Shown piece after piece: positions 7,314 to 16,121 of a DNA stretch of 28,026 nt (the first letter of the stretch is position 1; each line of letters begins with the position of its first letter). The position numbers and the translations under genes were made by a program. Source of the stretch: CAMCXE01 sp041179125 (GTDB lineage: Bacteria > Pseudomonadota > Gammaproteobacteria > Pseudomonadales > Cellvibrionaceae). The notes below the pieces were generated by a model that was not told the origin of the DNA, ran no database searches, and saw nothing but the letters and a program-made list of their open reading frames with translations. The stretch spans positions 1 to 28,026 of the forward strand of contig JBEGTZ010000072.1 of the NCBI GenBank assembly GCA_041179125.1, written 5' to 3'.

Positions 7314-8598
7314 TTTTTTTCGACTCTGGCTGGGGTGATAGGCTGGTAGGACGCCGATACCGCTTAATCAATGATGAATAATCTATGGTCATGAATACAA
7401 TAGCGGCGATGTAAACTGAATATAGAAATGGTACGGCAGCACCGGATATTGCGCCTCGGACAAGCATATATGCATGCCAGCAGTATACTGGTAATAATAT
7501 ACAGAAAGTTGATGCATTGTAACTGGCAAGGCGTTCCCAAAAATTGAGCACGGCCGACCAAAAAACGGCCAGTAATAGCCCGAGCAATCCAAACGCAAGG
7601 TATGCGTCCGTATACCAAAGCACTGGATAGTGATAGCGAGTTTTGTGATTTTTCGGGAACCCTTCAAATATTTGAGCCATAATAACCGGAGGATCGATTA
7701 TCTCTGGTGTGTGCATTCCAAACAATCGCCTGAATGGGTTTGATATATTTGAACCATAGAGTTTTAGCGCATCAAAACCTGTAGATATTTGGTCTTTACG
7801 GATGCCTTCTGTGATGATGATACAACCAAAAGGCATTCCTGCATCAGGGAAAATACTTGTATTTCGAGCTTTATCCTGTTTGGTGTTCATGCTGTATGCA
7901 GCACCAAACAGCAATCCGATAAAAATAGGAATAATCACTGCGTAGGTGCGCCAGTTTTTTAAAAAACTTTGTTGCCCTTCGCTAAATTGTAAATAGAGGA
8001 TGATCAATAATGGAATTATTGATAATAGCGCAAACGATCTTATTTTTAAGTGGATCATGAAATATAAAAAAGGTAAGGCCATTAAGCTTGCGATGACATA
8101 TTTTTTTCTTAGTGCTGCTAAACATATTCCAGAGCTTGCGCACCACATGAATACCATTGGCCAGCTGGCGACGTTTTCTACGTAGTCTGTATAGGAAAAA
8201 TTTCTGGTGCTTAAATAATAAAAAATTGTTCCATATAAAAGGAATAGAATAAAAACGCATTGCGTGATGTTGGATCTTTCACCCCACTTAAATGCAATGG
8301 GTATATGGATTGAAGCGCGATGCATCCTGTAAAAAACTATGTCAGATATAAAAAATATAATGTTGAAGGCCAGAATAAATATTAGTGTTTTACCGATAGA
8401 TTCTTGATCAATTTTAATTGTGCCATTGGTGAATTTTTGAATGTGTGTTATTTCATCGGTTAGTGCAACTGGAATAAACCAAAGCATGAAGTAACTGATT
8501 AAAAACCAAACCACGGTACCCAGGCGATGCTGTTTTAAGCTAAGGTAAAGCCCGGCAAAAGCGATAATAATGTTGGCAATGGCGATGCTAAGGTTCAT
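7249..8598 (-). CDS. O-antigen/EPS polymerase-like membrane protein (Wzy type)
   Basis: The 449-residue protein is very hydrophobic, with about ten or more membrane segments spread over its length and a larger polar loop around residues 235-315 (from NTKQDKARN through FGMHTPEIIDPPVIMAQ). That layout, an AT-rich gene and the position next to a flippase and glycosyltransferases are the usual marks of Wzy polymerases, which link repeat units on the periplasmic face. Wzy proteins share little sequence, so the call depends on topology and context. ATG start at 8598, 24 nt after the upstream glycosyltransferase stop. Its last 65 nt overlap the start of the glycosidase-like gene, suggesting translational coupling. 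The C-terminus is polar and Ser/Lys-rich. Confidence 0.75.
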   Translation of the reverse strand: MNLSIAIANIIIAFAGLYLSLKQHRLGTVVWFLISYFMLWFIPVALTDEITHIQKFTNGTIKIDQESIGKTLIFILAFNIIFFISDIVFYRMHRASIHIPIAFKWGERSNITQCVFILFLLYGTIFYYLSTRNFSYTDYVENVASWPMVFMWCASSGICLAALRKKYVIASLMALPFLYFMIHLKIRSFALLSIIPLLIILYLQFSEGQQSFLKNWRTYAVIIPIFIGLLFGAAYSMNTKQDKARNTSIFPDAGMPFGCIIITEGIRKDQISTGFDALKLYGSNISNPFRRLFGMHTPEIIDPPVIMAQIFEGFPKNHKTRYHYPVLWYTDAYLAFGLLGLLLAVFWSAVLNFWERLASYNASTFCILLPVYCWHAYMLVRGAISGAAVPFLYSVYIAAIVFMTIDYSSLIKRYRRPTSLSPQPESKKSALFVTATHSNKKLSAPTMPL

Positions 8599-8622
8599 GG
8601 TGGGGAGCTCTATTTGCCTATT

Positions 8623-9780
8623 CTATAAATAACACTTGATAAGTGTTTGGCTGGCTTTAGACCAGGATAAGTTATCCGTTGCAATTTTTCGTAAAGAAGA
8701 GCGGTCGGGCCGTTGTTGTAATAGTTGTTCCAGTGCCTTGCAGTCAATGGCATCCGGGTCCAGTACTAGGCCTGCTTTATAGTGTTGTACGATTGATGGG
8801 CCATGCCCGGCCCATGGCGTGGTGAGTACAGCAAGCCCGCACGCTAGATATTCAGCAAATTTTGTTGGGCATGAAACATGGTTGAGTAATTCATTGCGAC
8901 GAATTAATAAACCGTAGTCCGCAGCATTTAATAATTTATGTACTTCATCGTGATTTGCGGAAACATAAGTTTTACTGCACGGCAGGCTGGAAAACATAGT
9001 GCTGAATTTTTCTGTTGATTTTGAAATAACTAAAATATGTAGATTGGTGATTCCGCAGAGTTTTTCTAAAACAGTTTTCATGTCATCAAGGCATTGGTAG
9101 TTTTGATCGCCTCCGCAGTAGGCTACCACGGTTTTGTCTGGAGGAATGCCTAGATTATTTTTTGCTTGAATCGTATCTAAAAGAGGAAAAAATTCTAAAT
9201 TTACTGCAACGGGTAATATTTTAGCTTGGCTTTTTATTTTTGTGTGCTTGGATTGTAGGTGATTGATCATTTCTTGTGTGACAACAAAATGTATGTCTGA
9301 TTTTTCAACTATTAATTTCTCGGCCAACTGCAACCAGCTCCTATTTTTAGCTTTTTTTGAGTGTCTATCCAAAAATTCTGCTTCTTCTGGGGCCGCGCCG
9401 TGAATATCAACCAAAACGGGTATCGCGTACCATTTGATCCAAAGCGCAATTAATGCGGCGTCGTGTGATTCGGCCTGAAGGGCATCTGCTCGCCATATTT
9501 TTGCCACAATATAGGTCAGTAGATTGGCTAAAATAACGGTTGCCCACCGAAATAGGGAAAAACGAGACATGGGCGGCATAGGGAGTTCAGATAATTCAAT
9601 ACCTAGCTCTTGGGCATTTTTGTTCCAGCTGCGCGGGTGATGAAAAGGAAAAAAACGTAAAAGCTTAACGGTGTTTCCGCTGTTTTTGAGCGTTTTTGCT
9701 ATTTCTAACACGCGGGTGGCATATCCGGTGGTTGATTCGTCGCCATTAGCGCTAATGATGAGTATGCGTTTGTTTGCCAT
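8623..9780 (-). CDS. Glycosyltransferase, GT4-like (GT-B fold)
   Basis: The 385-residue protein begins with RILIISANGDESTTGYATRV, a nucleotide-sugar-transferase N-domain strand and Gly-rich loop. The C-domain has the SCPTKFAEYLACGLAVLTT block followed by a VLDPDA segment, the usual GT4 acceptor/donor region where a conserved Glu binds the nucleotide-sugar. HGAAPEEAEF (about 128-137) resembles the interdomain region of related enzymes. The ATG at 9780 lies 29 nt inside the upstream wzx gene, consistent with translational coupling. It likely adds one sugar to the lipid-linked repeat unit on the cytoplasmic face; donor and linkage cannot be told from sequence. It is one of three transferases here that are not close copies of each other. 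Confidence 0.85.
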   Translation of the reverse strand: MANKRILIISANGDESTTGYATRVLEIAKTLKNSGNTVKLLRFFPFHHPRSWNKNAQELGIELSELPMPPMSRFSLFRWATVILANLLTYIVAKIWRADALQAESHDAALIALWIKWYAIPVLVDIHGAAPEEAEFLDRHSKKAKNRSWLQLAEKLIVEKSDIHFVVTQEMINHLQSKHTKIKSQAKILPVAVNLEFFPLLDTIQAKNNLGIPPDKTVVAYCGGDQNYQCLDDMKTVLEKLCGITNLHILVISKSTEKFSTMFSSLPCSKTYVSANHDEVHKLLNAADYGLLIRRNELLNHVSCPTKFAEYLACGLAVLTTPWAGHGPSIVQHYKAGLVLDPDAIDCKALEQLLQQRPDRSSLRKIATDNLSWSKASQTLIKCYL

Positions 9781-11071
9781 AAATATACACAGCTTGCAGT
9801 GTTTGAATAATAAGATGAAAGCTATAGGAGCCTACATAAGCATACATGAGCCCCAGCACTTTGTAGGTGGGTATCAGCCAATAGCTCAGTGAAAAAAAAC
9901 TCAACGCCCAAAGGCAGTTCATCAATGTGCCAGACCAAAACCTATTTTGGCTGGTAAGGTAAGTGGCAAGTGAGGAATTAATTGCGACTAAAAATACCAC
10001 TACCAACATCCAGCTAAGCGCGAGGTTGCCAGAGGAAAAATTACTACCATAGGCAGATAAAATGAAAGGTATAAAGGGGTATACAATCGCGCAGGTTGTT
10101 AGAGTAATAATGGCGTTAAGGCTTATGGAAATAAAGAGTAACTTATTGGCGTCATTTTTATTTTGGCCACTTAAAATAGGCAGCGCCACTGAAGCCACTG
10201 TCATGGGTATAAACAGCAATATATATCGCCATTGATTAGCTACGGCATAAACTGCCAGCTCGCTATAACCTTGATTTTCCCGCGCCAGAAGCAGGTTTGC
10301 AGCCCAGGCGACAGGTACAACCGTCATACCGGATAAAAACGCCGGAAGATTGTGTTTGTAGAGTATTGTCAATGCGCTAGGTTTAAATTCCATGCGAAGG
10401 GGGACGTCCGCTTTTATTAATTCTCGGTGAACAACCATAGCTGCAATAGCGCACATTATGAAATAACCGCCCGCAGTGGCATAGGTAACAATTAATAAAT
10501 TTTTAGTGAGTGCGGCGGCGACTTGTAAGCAAAATAACAAAAAACAGGTTCCGGTGTTTAGCAAGGCTATGATGCGGAATTTTTTTAAACCACTTAAAAT
10601 ACTGTTTAACGTGCCGCTAAAGCCTGCCCCTATTAAACCTAATGCTACAGCATCAAAACAGGGGGCAATGGATGCATTGTTGAATATGGTTCTGGCTATA
10701 TATTCTTTTTTGGCTATCAAAACAGCTGCGAAAATTAGAGATATAAACAGTGTAATACCGATGCTATTTATTACGCATTCAGTTACTTTATTTTTATCTT
10801 TGTTGATTGACTCGCTTATATACTTGGCGCTGGCCAAACCTGCGCCAAAAGTTGCGGCTTCCGCGAGCATGTTCAGCGTATTTAAGGCCAGGCTGTATTC
10901 GCCGAATGATTCTTTACCTAATGCACGCGCAATAATTACACTGCCTGCCAAAGTCAATAACCGTGCCAGGCCGTTCCCTACAAAAACCCAAGCCGAACCG
11001 CGCACCATTTCTTTTATATAAATGGGCTTATTATTACGGGTTTTCCAGTGCGTAGCCAGGTTGTGTAGCAT
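9752..11071 (-). CDS. wzx: Polysaccharide repeat-unit flippase (Wzx, MOP superfamily)
   Basis: The 439-residue integral membrane protein opens with a basic cytoplasmic tail, then GSAWVFVGNGLARLLTLAGSV and IIARALGKESFGEYSLALN. This N-terminal pair of membrane segments with the 'ARxLGxxxFGxYSLA' signature is characteristic of Wzx/PST-type flippases. About twelve further hydrophobic stretches follow, with the usual Gly/Pro-rich mid-protein segments. Wzx moves undecaprenyl-linked repeat units to the periplasmic face. ATG start at 11071, 4 nt after the WecB-like stop; an AAGG about 9 nt upstream can serve as ribosome binding site. It overlaps the next gene by 29 nt. Confidence 0.9.
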   Translation of the reverse strand: MLHNLATHWKTRNNKPIYIKEMVRGSAWVFVGNGLARLLTLAGSVIIARALGKESFGEYSLALNTLNMLAEAATFGAGLASAKYISESINKDKNKVTECVINSIGITLFISLIFAAVLIAKKEYIARTIFNNASIAPCFDAVALGLIGAGFSGTLNSILSGLKKFRIIALLNTGTCFLLFCLQVAAALTKNLLIVTYATAGGYFIMCAIAAMVVHRELIKADVPLRMEFKPSALTILYKHNLPAFLSGMTVVPVAWAANLLLARENQGYSELAVYAVANQWRYILLFIPMTVASVALPILSGQNKNDANKLLFISISLNAIITLTTCAIVYPFIPFILSAYGSNFSSGNLALSWMLVVVFLVAINSSLATYLTSQNRFWSGTLMNCLWALSFFSLSYWLIPTYKVLGLMYAYVGSYSFHLIIQTLQAVYIYGKQTHTHH

Positions 11072-11075
11072 GACG

Positions 11076-12227
11076 TTAGCCTTGCCGCCCCTGTTTTACG
11101 TGCAAGAGTGTTCGGATGATTTTTTGGGCAGCTGTGCCATCACCAAAGGGGTTTTTTGCCTCAGCCATAATGCTATATTTTAAAGGGCTGTCGGCAATAG
11201 CTCTAAATTCATTAATAATACGCAGGCTATCTGTGCCGACTAATTTAACTGTGCCTGCCGTAATTGCTTCCGGCCGCTCGGTCACATCCCGCAGTACTAG
11301 AACGGGTTTGTTCAGTGAAGGGGCCTCTTCTTGAATGCCACCGGAATCGGTGAGAATTATAAATGCTTGATTCATTAGCCATATAAATGTGGCGTATTCT
11401 TGCGGCTCTATTAGGTGGATATTTTCGGCATTACCGAGTGCGTTATGTACCGGTTCGCGAACTTTAGGGTTTAAGTGTACGGGGTAGACAAAATCCATAT
11501 TGGGGTAAATGTCTGCAAGGGTTTTGATTGCGTGGCATATCTGGTTAAAACCCTCTCCTAGGTTTTCTCTTCTGTGCCCTGTAATTAAAATCAATTTTCG
11601 GTTCGGGTTTAAAATTCGCTGTGTAAGTGCGTGACCAATAATTTTTTCCCAATAAGTATTATTATAACGGTTATCAAGGAGTTGGTTTCCCCAAAGCAGA
11701 GCATCAATCACCGTATTGCCCGTTACACTTATCGCTTGTTCGCTAATCGCTTCTTGCAGCAAATTATTTTTAGCCATTGATGTTGGGCAAAAGTGATGAG
11801 TGGCAATTTTTGAGACCATACAACGATTAGCTTCTTCTGGAAAAGGCGCTTGCAGATTATGTGTGCGCAAACCGGCTTCAACATGGCCGACCGGAATTCC
11901 AGAATAAAACCCGGCCATAGCGCCAGCAAGGCATGAAGAGGTATCGCCATGAACTAAAATATAATCCGGTTTTATCTCTTTTAGCGTGTCTTTAAGTTTA
12001 ATGAGTGTGCCTGAAATAATGTCAAAAAGATCTTGGCCGGGTTTCATTATGCCCAGTTCTACATCAACATTGATATTGAAAAACTGTGTTACTTGGTCAA
12101 GCATCTGCCTGTGCTGACCGGTTGAGCAAACAATTGATTCAAATTGTTCACTTTGGCTTAACTCGCGAATAACCGGAGCCATTTTTATGGCTTCTGGGCG
12201 GGTACCGATAATTGACATTACTCGCAT
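11076..12227 (-). CDS. wecB: Non-hydrolysing UDP-GlcNAc 2-epimerase
   Basis: The 383-residue enzyme interconverts UDP-GlcNAc and UDP-ManNAc in the cytoplasm and has the length of E. coli WecB. Signature blocks are GTRPEAIKMAPV (8-19), HGDTSS with Asp95, GHVEAGLRT with Glu117, FPEEANR with Glu131, TGNTVIDAL, TGHRREN with His218, PVHLNP, and DSGGIQEEAP near the C-terminus. Asp95, Glu117 and Glu131 fall at the same residue numbers as the catalytic residues described for E. coli WecB, which makes the call strong. It supplies a ManNAc-type donor for the glycosyltransferases here, or the precursor for ManNAcA, although no UDP-ManNAc dehydrogenase (WecC) is in the window. ATG start at 12227, 10 nt after the preceding glycosyltransferase stop. 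Confidence 0.95.
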   Translation of the reverse strand: MRVMSIIGTRPEAIKMAPVIRELSQSEQFESIVCSTGQHRQMLDQVTQFFNINVDVELGIMKPGQDLFDIISGTLIKLKDTLKEIKPDYILVHGDTSSCLAGAMAGFYSGIPVGHVEAGLRTHNLQAPFPEEANRCMVSKIATHHFCPTSMAKNNLLQEAISEQAISVTGNTVIDALLWGNQLLDNRYNNTYWEKIIGHALTQRILNPNRKLILITGHRRENLGEGFNQICHAIKTLADIYPNMDFVYPVHLNPKVREPVHNALGNAENIHLIEPQEYATFIWLMNQAFIILTDSGGIQEEAPSLNKPVLVLRDVTERPEAITAGTVKLVGTDSLRIINEFRAIADSPLKYSIMAEAKNPFGDGTAAQKIIRTLLHVKQGRQG

Positions 12228-12237
12228 TGCGTGGTCT

Positions 12238-13323
12238 CTAGGAATTTAAATTTAATATGTTTGAATATTGATTTAGATATTTATTTGCGCACTCTTTGAT
12301 GCTGTATTTGACAAACTCAGTTGCCATAATGGATTTTGATTTTTCTATAAGTTCATCTTTATTTTCAATAAATTCTTGCATTTTTTTTGCGAGTGATTCT
12401 GGGTTTTCTGGTGCGCAATATAGAGTGCATTCGGTATTGAAGCGTTTAAGTGATGGGATATCACTAAGCAGCATGGGTTTTGCACAGCCTATGGCTTCTA
12501 GGCAGGAAATAGGCATTCCTTCGAATCGAGACGGAAGTAAAAAGACATCCGCCTGCTGTAATAGTGTTACAGGATGATCATGAATGCCAATAAAATTACA
12601 CTTATGCGCAATATGTTTGGTGCGAGCCATTTCTGTTAGTTTGTTGAGTTCTGCCCCACCGCCTACAAACACCACTTCAAAATTTAAGTGCTCTATCAGT
12701 TTAATGGCATCAATAATTATATCTTGCGCTTTAGGTAATACGCCATTTCTAATATGAAATGAGCCAATGTTAATGAATTGCGTGATGTTTTTATTTGGGC
12801 TTGATAGTGTTGCGGGTGTAATGCAGGGTTTTGAAATTCCGTTTTCAATAGTTGCACTGTTGCGGCCAGGGAAGGGGTATTTTTCTTCTGAGCTTTTGCT
12901 GCAATATATGGTTTTGTTAAATCGTACACTGAGCAGCTTATGCAGTAGCTTGGGTATTTTCTGTGTGGCGTATTCGCTGTGCAGAGTTCTAATCCAGCCG
13001 CTTTTATGAAATGTAATGAACGAGGCTGCCAACAACAATGTATCTGATTGTTCTAAGTTGGAATGTATAATATCGGGCTTAAACGACCGAATAACCATCC
13101 TTAATTGCAAAATCTTTTTAAATAGCCCCCCTCTGCCGGAGTGGTGTTTTATGTCGCCGCGCTCCAGCGATTTTTTGAGCTGTTGTCCTCTTGAGTCCAG
13201 CACGCCGGCATAGGTATACATTTCAATAGTGTGACCACAAGATTTTAGTTCGAGAGCGAGGTCGGTTATAAATACTTCAGCGCCACCGGCGGATAGGCTG
13301 TTTATTAGCAATAGAATTTTCAT
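12238..13323 (-). CDS. Glycosyltransferase, GT4 family
   Basis: The 361-residue protein has the classic GT4 opening MKILLLINSLSAGGAEVF, with the GGAE donor-binding loop at 13-16. A mid-protein segment ENGI (about 160-164) is the common 'NGVD' type block. The C-domain motif SRFEGMPISCLEAIGCAKP carries the paired glutamates of the EX7E motif (E-G-M-P-I-S-C-L-E). It likely transfers a sugar to the growing lipid-linked repeat unit. ATG start at 13323. It follows a 285-bp gap, so it may begin its own transcript or lie downstream of a lost gene. Confidence 0.9.
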   Translation of the reverse strand: MKILLLINSLSAGGAEVFITDLALELKSCGHTIEMYTYAGVLDSRGQQLKKSLERGDIKHHSGRGGLFKKILQLRMVIRSFKPDIIHSNLEQSDTLLLAASFITFHKSGWIRTLHSEYATQKIPKLLHKLLSVRFNKTIYCSKSSEEKYPFPGRNSATIENGISKPCITPATLSSPNKNITQFINIGSFHIRNGVLPKAQDIIIDAIKLIEHLNFEVVFVGGGAELNKLTEMARTKHIAHKCNFIGIHDHPVTLLQQADVFLLPSRFEGMPISCLEAIGCAKPMLLSDIPSLKRFNTECTLYCAPENPESLAKKMQEFIENKDELIEKSKSIMATEFVKYSIKECANKYLNQYSNILNLNS

Positions 13324-13608
13324 AGCTTATTGTGCCGTGAGGCCAGTACACGTACGCAGCACGGCACCGATTTTGATAGGTATCGTATTCTCAATTGGTT
13401 CAGCCCAGATGAATACTGGGTTAGGCAGGGGGGTATAGTGTAAATTTGATATGCTGAACCAAATTGATGGGGACACAAAAATGCCTGTTGATTCATACAA
13501 GTCATAGAATAGAAAGCCGAAAAAGCGGGCAATAACAAAATATAGGCTGCTAACCTAGCTGGCTAAAGAGTATGCAAATTAAATTACAATTTTGTTACGA
13601 TATTGCGA
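13324..13608. other. Intergenic gap inside the polysaccharide cluster
   Basis: This is the only real gap in an otherwise tightly packed operon (spacings elsewhere run from a 65-nt overlap to 24 nt). It holds the inverted repeat at 13391-13467. A 72-codon minus-strand frame ending at 13320 overlaps the next start by four bases, but its sequence looks like no protein I know and has odd composition (Cys and Gln-rich), so I do not call it. Confidence 0.6.
13391..13467. repeat. Imperfect inverted repeat in the operon gap
   Basis: TCAATTGGTTCAGC (13391-13404) is mirrored by GCTGAACCAAATTGA (13453-13467), identical apart from one extra A. The arms enclose 48 bp that includes a small CCCAG/CTGGG hairpin (13404-13408 and 13416-13420). 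It might fold in the leftward transcript or be a decayed mobile element; no flanking direct repeat is apparent. Confidence 0.6.
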
Positions 13609-14808
13609 TTAAAATGAATTTGGGGTAAGGTCTACGTGTCCTGTTTTGATCGGTTGTATTGCTGAAGTTGGCTGTGTATCTGTTTGTATTTTTAGAATAT
13701 TGTCTATTATCTGGATTGTTTTAAATACATATTCGTGATGGGATAGCAGGTTGTTTAAAAGTATTTTTCCTTGCTCAGCCATTTCTGCTAGCTGATTGCT
13801 GTTGTTGATTGCTCCGACAATTTTTTCTGCGGCATCTTCTGTATTCAAGGGTTCTATATACAGAGCACTATTTTTGCAAATATGCCTAGAAAAATCTCTA
13901 TCGCTGCATATCTGGGCTAGTCCAGATTTCCACGCTTCCATGTAATTGTTGCTAAAGCTCTCTAGCTCGCTCAGGTTCATAATAACATCAGAGTTATCAT
14001 AAATGGGTTGCAGCTCGTTTTGCGGAATCTTTCCGAGATAGTTGATGTTTTTAATTTCGTCTAACTTTATGTTGTCTATCAGTGCCGATTCTGTTTGGCT
14101 CTTTGTGAGGGATATATTAAATTGTATGTTTTCAATATTCATATCTGATAGTTTCTTACATATTTTTATCACGCAATCTATATTTTTGTGGCGTTCTATA
14201 CCGGTTAGCAGTGTGATGTTGAATTTTGAGGTATCTGCATACGTGCGCGCCGGGCGGTCTTGAATAAAGCCTGTTGGAGAAGGATTTATTGCCGCTGTTT
14301 GGTTTCTGTTGATACCGATGTGTTCAATGCTTCTGTTGCGCATAACTTCAGTTTCAAAAATACAGAAATCTGATTTTTTTAAGCGTGCTTGGCGTATGTT
14401 CGTATAAATTGAGCGTTTTATTCTGTCGCGCAGGCTTAGCCTTTTCCAGTAGATACTATCTGGGTAGCAGGTTGTGGGGTTGGCTGTGCTCACGACAGAA
14501 ACTATTTGTTTCGGATGCGGTAATCCAAAACCAAAAAGTGTATAAATTATGTCTATTTTTTGTTTTTCCATCCATTTTGGTAATCGATAATGCTCAAGAA
14601 ATAGACGCGCAGCCCAATTTTTAGGGCTGCGTAATATTTGAATGGAAGCACCTAGTGATATTTGTGCCAACAGACCTTCTGATGGAAGTAAAACACTTAC
14701 TTTGTAACCCCTTTCGGTGAGTGTTTGTACAAAAATAGGCAATCTATTGAGTGCAACCTGAACACCGCCACCCGTTTTTATCGCGCCTGCGTCTATTAGC
14801 CAATGCAT
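13609..14808 (-). CDS. Glycosyltransferase, GT4-like
   Basis: The 399-residue protein starts with MHWLIDAGAIKTGGGVQVALN, whose GGGVQ loop matches the donor-binding turn of GT4-like enzymes. The C-domain contains a LLTGIERHKNID strand-turn, then SELESFSNNYMEAWKSGLAQ, the acidic EX7E-like region. Between lies the INPSPTG linker common between the two Rossmann domains. The N-terminal half has a basic, aromatic stretch (RDRIKRSIYTNIRQARLKK) that may sit on the membrane surface. ATG start at 14808, 2 nt after the upstream epimerase stop, indicating co-translation. The transferred sugar is unknown. The downstream (leftward) side is the 285-bp gap. Confidence 0.8.
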   Translation of the reverse strand: MHWLIDAGAIKTGGGVQVALNRLPIFVQTLTERGYKVSVLLPSEGLLAQISLGASIQILRSPKNWAARLFLEHYRLPKWMEKQKIDIIYTLFGFGLPHPKQIVSVVSTANPTTCYPDSIYWKRLSLRDRIKRSIYTNIRQARLKKSDFCIFETEVMRNRSIEHIGINRNQTAAINPSPTGFIQDRPARTYADTSKFNITLLTGIERHKNIDCVIKICKKLSDMNIENIQFNISLTKSQTESALIDNIKLDEIKNINYLGKIPQNELQPIYDNSDVIMNLSELESFSNNYMEAWKSGLAQICSDRDFSRHICKNSALYIEPLNTEDAAEKIVGAINNSNQLAEMAEQGKILLNNLLSHHEYVFKTIQIIDNILKIQTDTQPTSAIQPIKTGHVDLTPNSF

Positions 14809-14810
14809 AG

Positions 14811-15932
14811 TTAAACCATTAATTGAGTTAATAATATATCTGCAATCCGCACCGCCGCACTGCCATCCCAGTATTTTGGTTGTTTTCCGCTGTAGTCTTT
14901 ATTCAGTGCGTTATTAAATGCATTTATTATTGCGTTTGGGTTGTTGCCCACTAAGGTGTTGGTGCCTTCGCTAATGGTGATGGGGCGTTCGGTGTTTTCT
15001 CTTAGGGTTAGGCAGGGTATGCCTAATACGGTGGCTTCTTCTTGTATGCCGCCGCTGTCGGAGAGTATTAAACGGGCGTTGGACATTAGGCAGATAAAAT
15101 CTAAATATCCTTGGGGTTCGATTAAAATAAATTGGCCGTTTTCTAACACGGGCATGAGGTTAAATTTTTCTATATTGGCGCGTGTGCGTGGGTGCAGGGG
15201 TAATACGATGGTTAAATCTTTGGATAATTCTGCCAGGCAGGTGAGCAGTTCTTTTAAGGGTTCTGCTTCATCTACGTTGCTGGGGCGGTGCAGGGTGACA
15301 ATTCCGTAGGGTTTGGTTTGGTCGTTTGTTTTAAGGTTTAGTGTATTTAATATGGGGCGGGTTTTTGCGGCGTCTTTGTGTTTGAGGAGTGTGTCGATCA
15401 TGGTGTTGCCGACAAAAAATATTTTATCGCCATTTATGCCTTCGCCGATTAAATTAAGGCGTGCGCTTTCTTCGGTGGTAAATAAATAGTCGGATATGGC
15501 GTCGGTTAATACGCGGTTTATTTCTTCTGGCATTTCGCGGTCGTAGCTGCGCAGGCCTGCTTCGATGTGGGCGACGGGGATGTTGAGTTTTTTGGCGTCT
15601 AAGGCGCAGGCGATGGTGGAGTTTACGTCGCCTACTACTACGACTAAATCGGGGGTTTCAGCCAGTAATACTTTTTCAAAGGCTTCCATGATGCGGCCTG
15701 TTTGTTGGCCGTGGCCGCCGGAGCCGATTTCTAAATTGTAGTCTGGCGTGGGCAGGCCTAATTGTTCAAACATTAGGGCGGACATTTCTGGAGTGTAGTG
15801 TTGGCCGGTGTGTACCAAAATTTGTGTCACGGTGCGGTTGTTGCGGGCGGCGGATTGATTTAGCGCTTCGATTACCGGAGCTATTTTCATAAAGTTGGGC
15901 CGCGCGCCCACTACGTGAATAATTTTGGTCAT
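14811..15932 (-). CDS. Second UDP-GlcNAc 2-epimerase-family enzyme
   Basis: The product is 373 residues from the ATG at 15932. I prefer this to an in-frame GTG nine bases upstream because AGGTG (15939-15943) lies 6 nt before the ATG. Family blocks are VGARPNFMKIAPV (8-20), HTGQHY (41-46), GDVNST (Asp102), AHIEAGLRS (Glu124), MPEEINR (Glu136), VGNTMIDTL and DSGGIQEEATVLGIPCLTLR. All catalytic acids are kept, but wording differs from the WecB at 11076-12227 throughout, so it belongs to another branch, perhaps acting on a different UDP-HexNAc (for example a diacetamido uronate, as WbpI does). It is the first gene of the leftward cluster. Exact substrate is not decidable from sequence. Confidence 0.88.
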   Translation of the reverse strand: MTKIIHVVGARPNFMKIAPVIEALNQSAARNNRTVTQILVHTGQHYTPEMSALMFEQLGLPTPDYNLEIGSGGHGQQTGRIMEAFEKVLLAETPDLVVVVGDVNSTIACALDAKKLNIPVAHIEAGLRSYDREMPEEINRVLTDAISDYLFTTEESARLNLIGEGINGDKIFFVGNTMIDTLLKHKDAAKTRPILNTLNLKTNDQTKPYGIVTLHRPSNVDEAEPLKELLTCLAELSKDLTIVLPLHPRTRANIEKFNLMPVLENGQFILIEPQGYLDFICLMSNARLILSDSGGIQEEATVLGIPCLTLRENTERPITISEGTNTLVGNNPNAIINAFNNALNKDYSGKQPKYWDGSAAVRIADILLTQLMV

Positions 15933-16093
15933 GGTATGCACCTGGGTGTTTGTACTTCGGGAGCGGTGCAGTGTGTTGGGTTTGAGTGACAGCGTTGTGG
16001 CAGTTTGGTTACGGATATGTGACAGGTGGAGTTTTTTAGGCGCGGGGGGAGAATTTTTATGTTGGAGTTGCAGGGTAAAAAATGTGTAACTAT

Positions 16094-16121
16094 TCAGCTC
16101 AATCGTATCAGCTCAATCGTA
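16094..16121. repeat. Perfect 14-bp tandem duplication
   Basis: TCAGCTCAATCGTA occurs twice in direct succession (16094-16107 and 16108-16121) in the divergent regulatory region. This could be a pair of in-phase protein-binding sites or a recent slippage duplication. Confidence 0.85.

Noticed and set aside
13320..13538. 72-codon frame overlapping the start of the glycosyltransferase at 13323 by four bases
   Set aside because: The ATGA-type overlap is attractive, but the sequence has no family resemblance and spans the inverted repeat; it may be chance in a non-coding gap.
13609..15932. An ops/JUMPstart antitermination element ahead of the polysaccharide cluster
   Set aside because: I looked for GGCGGTAG on the minus strand between 15933 and 16448 and found no match.
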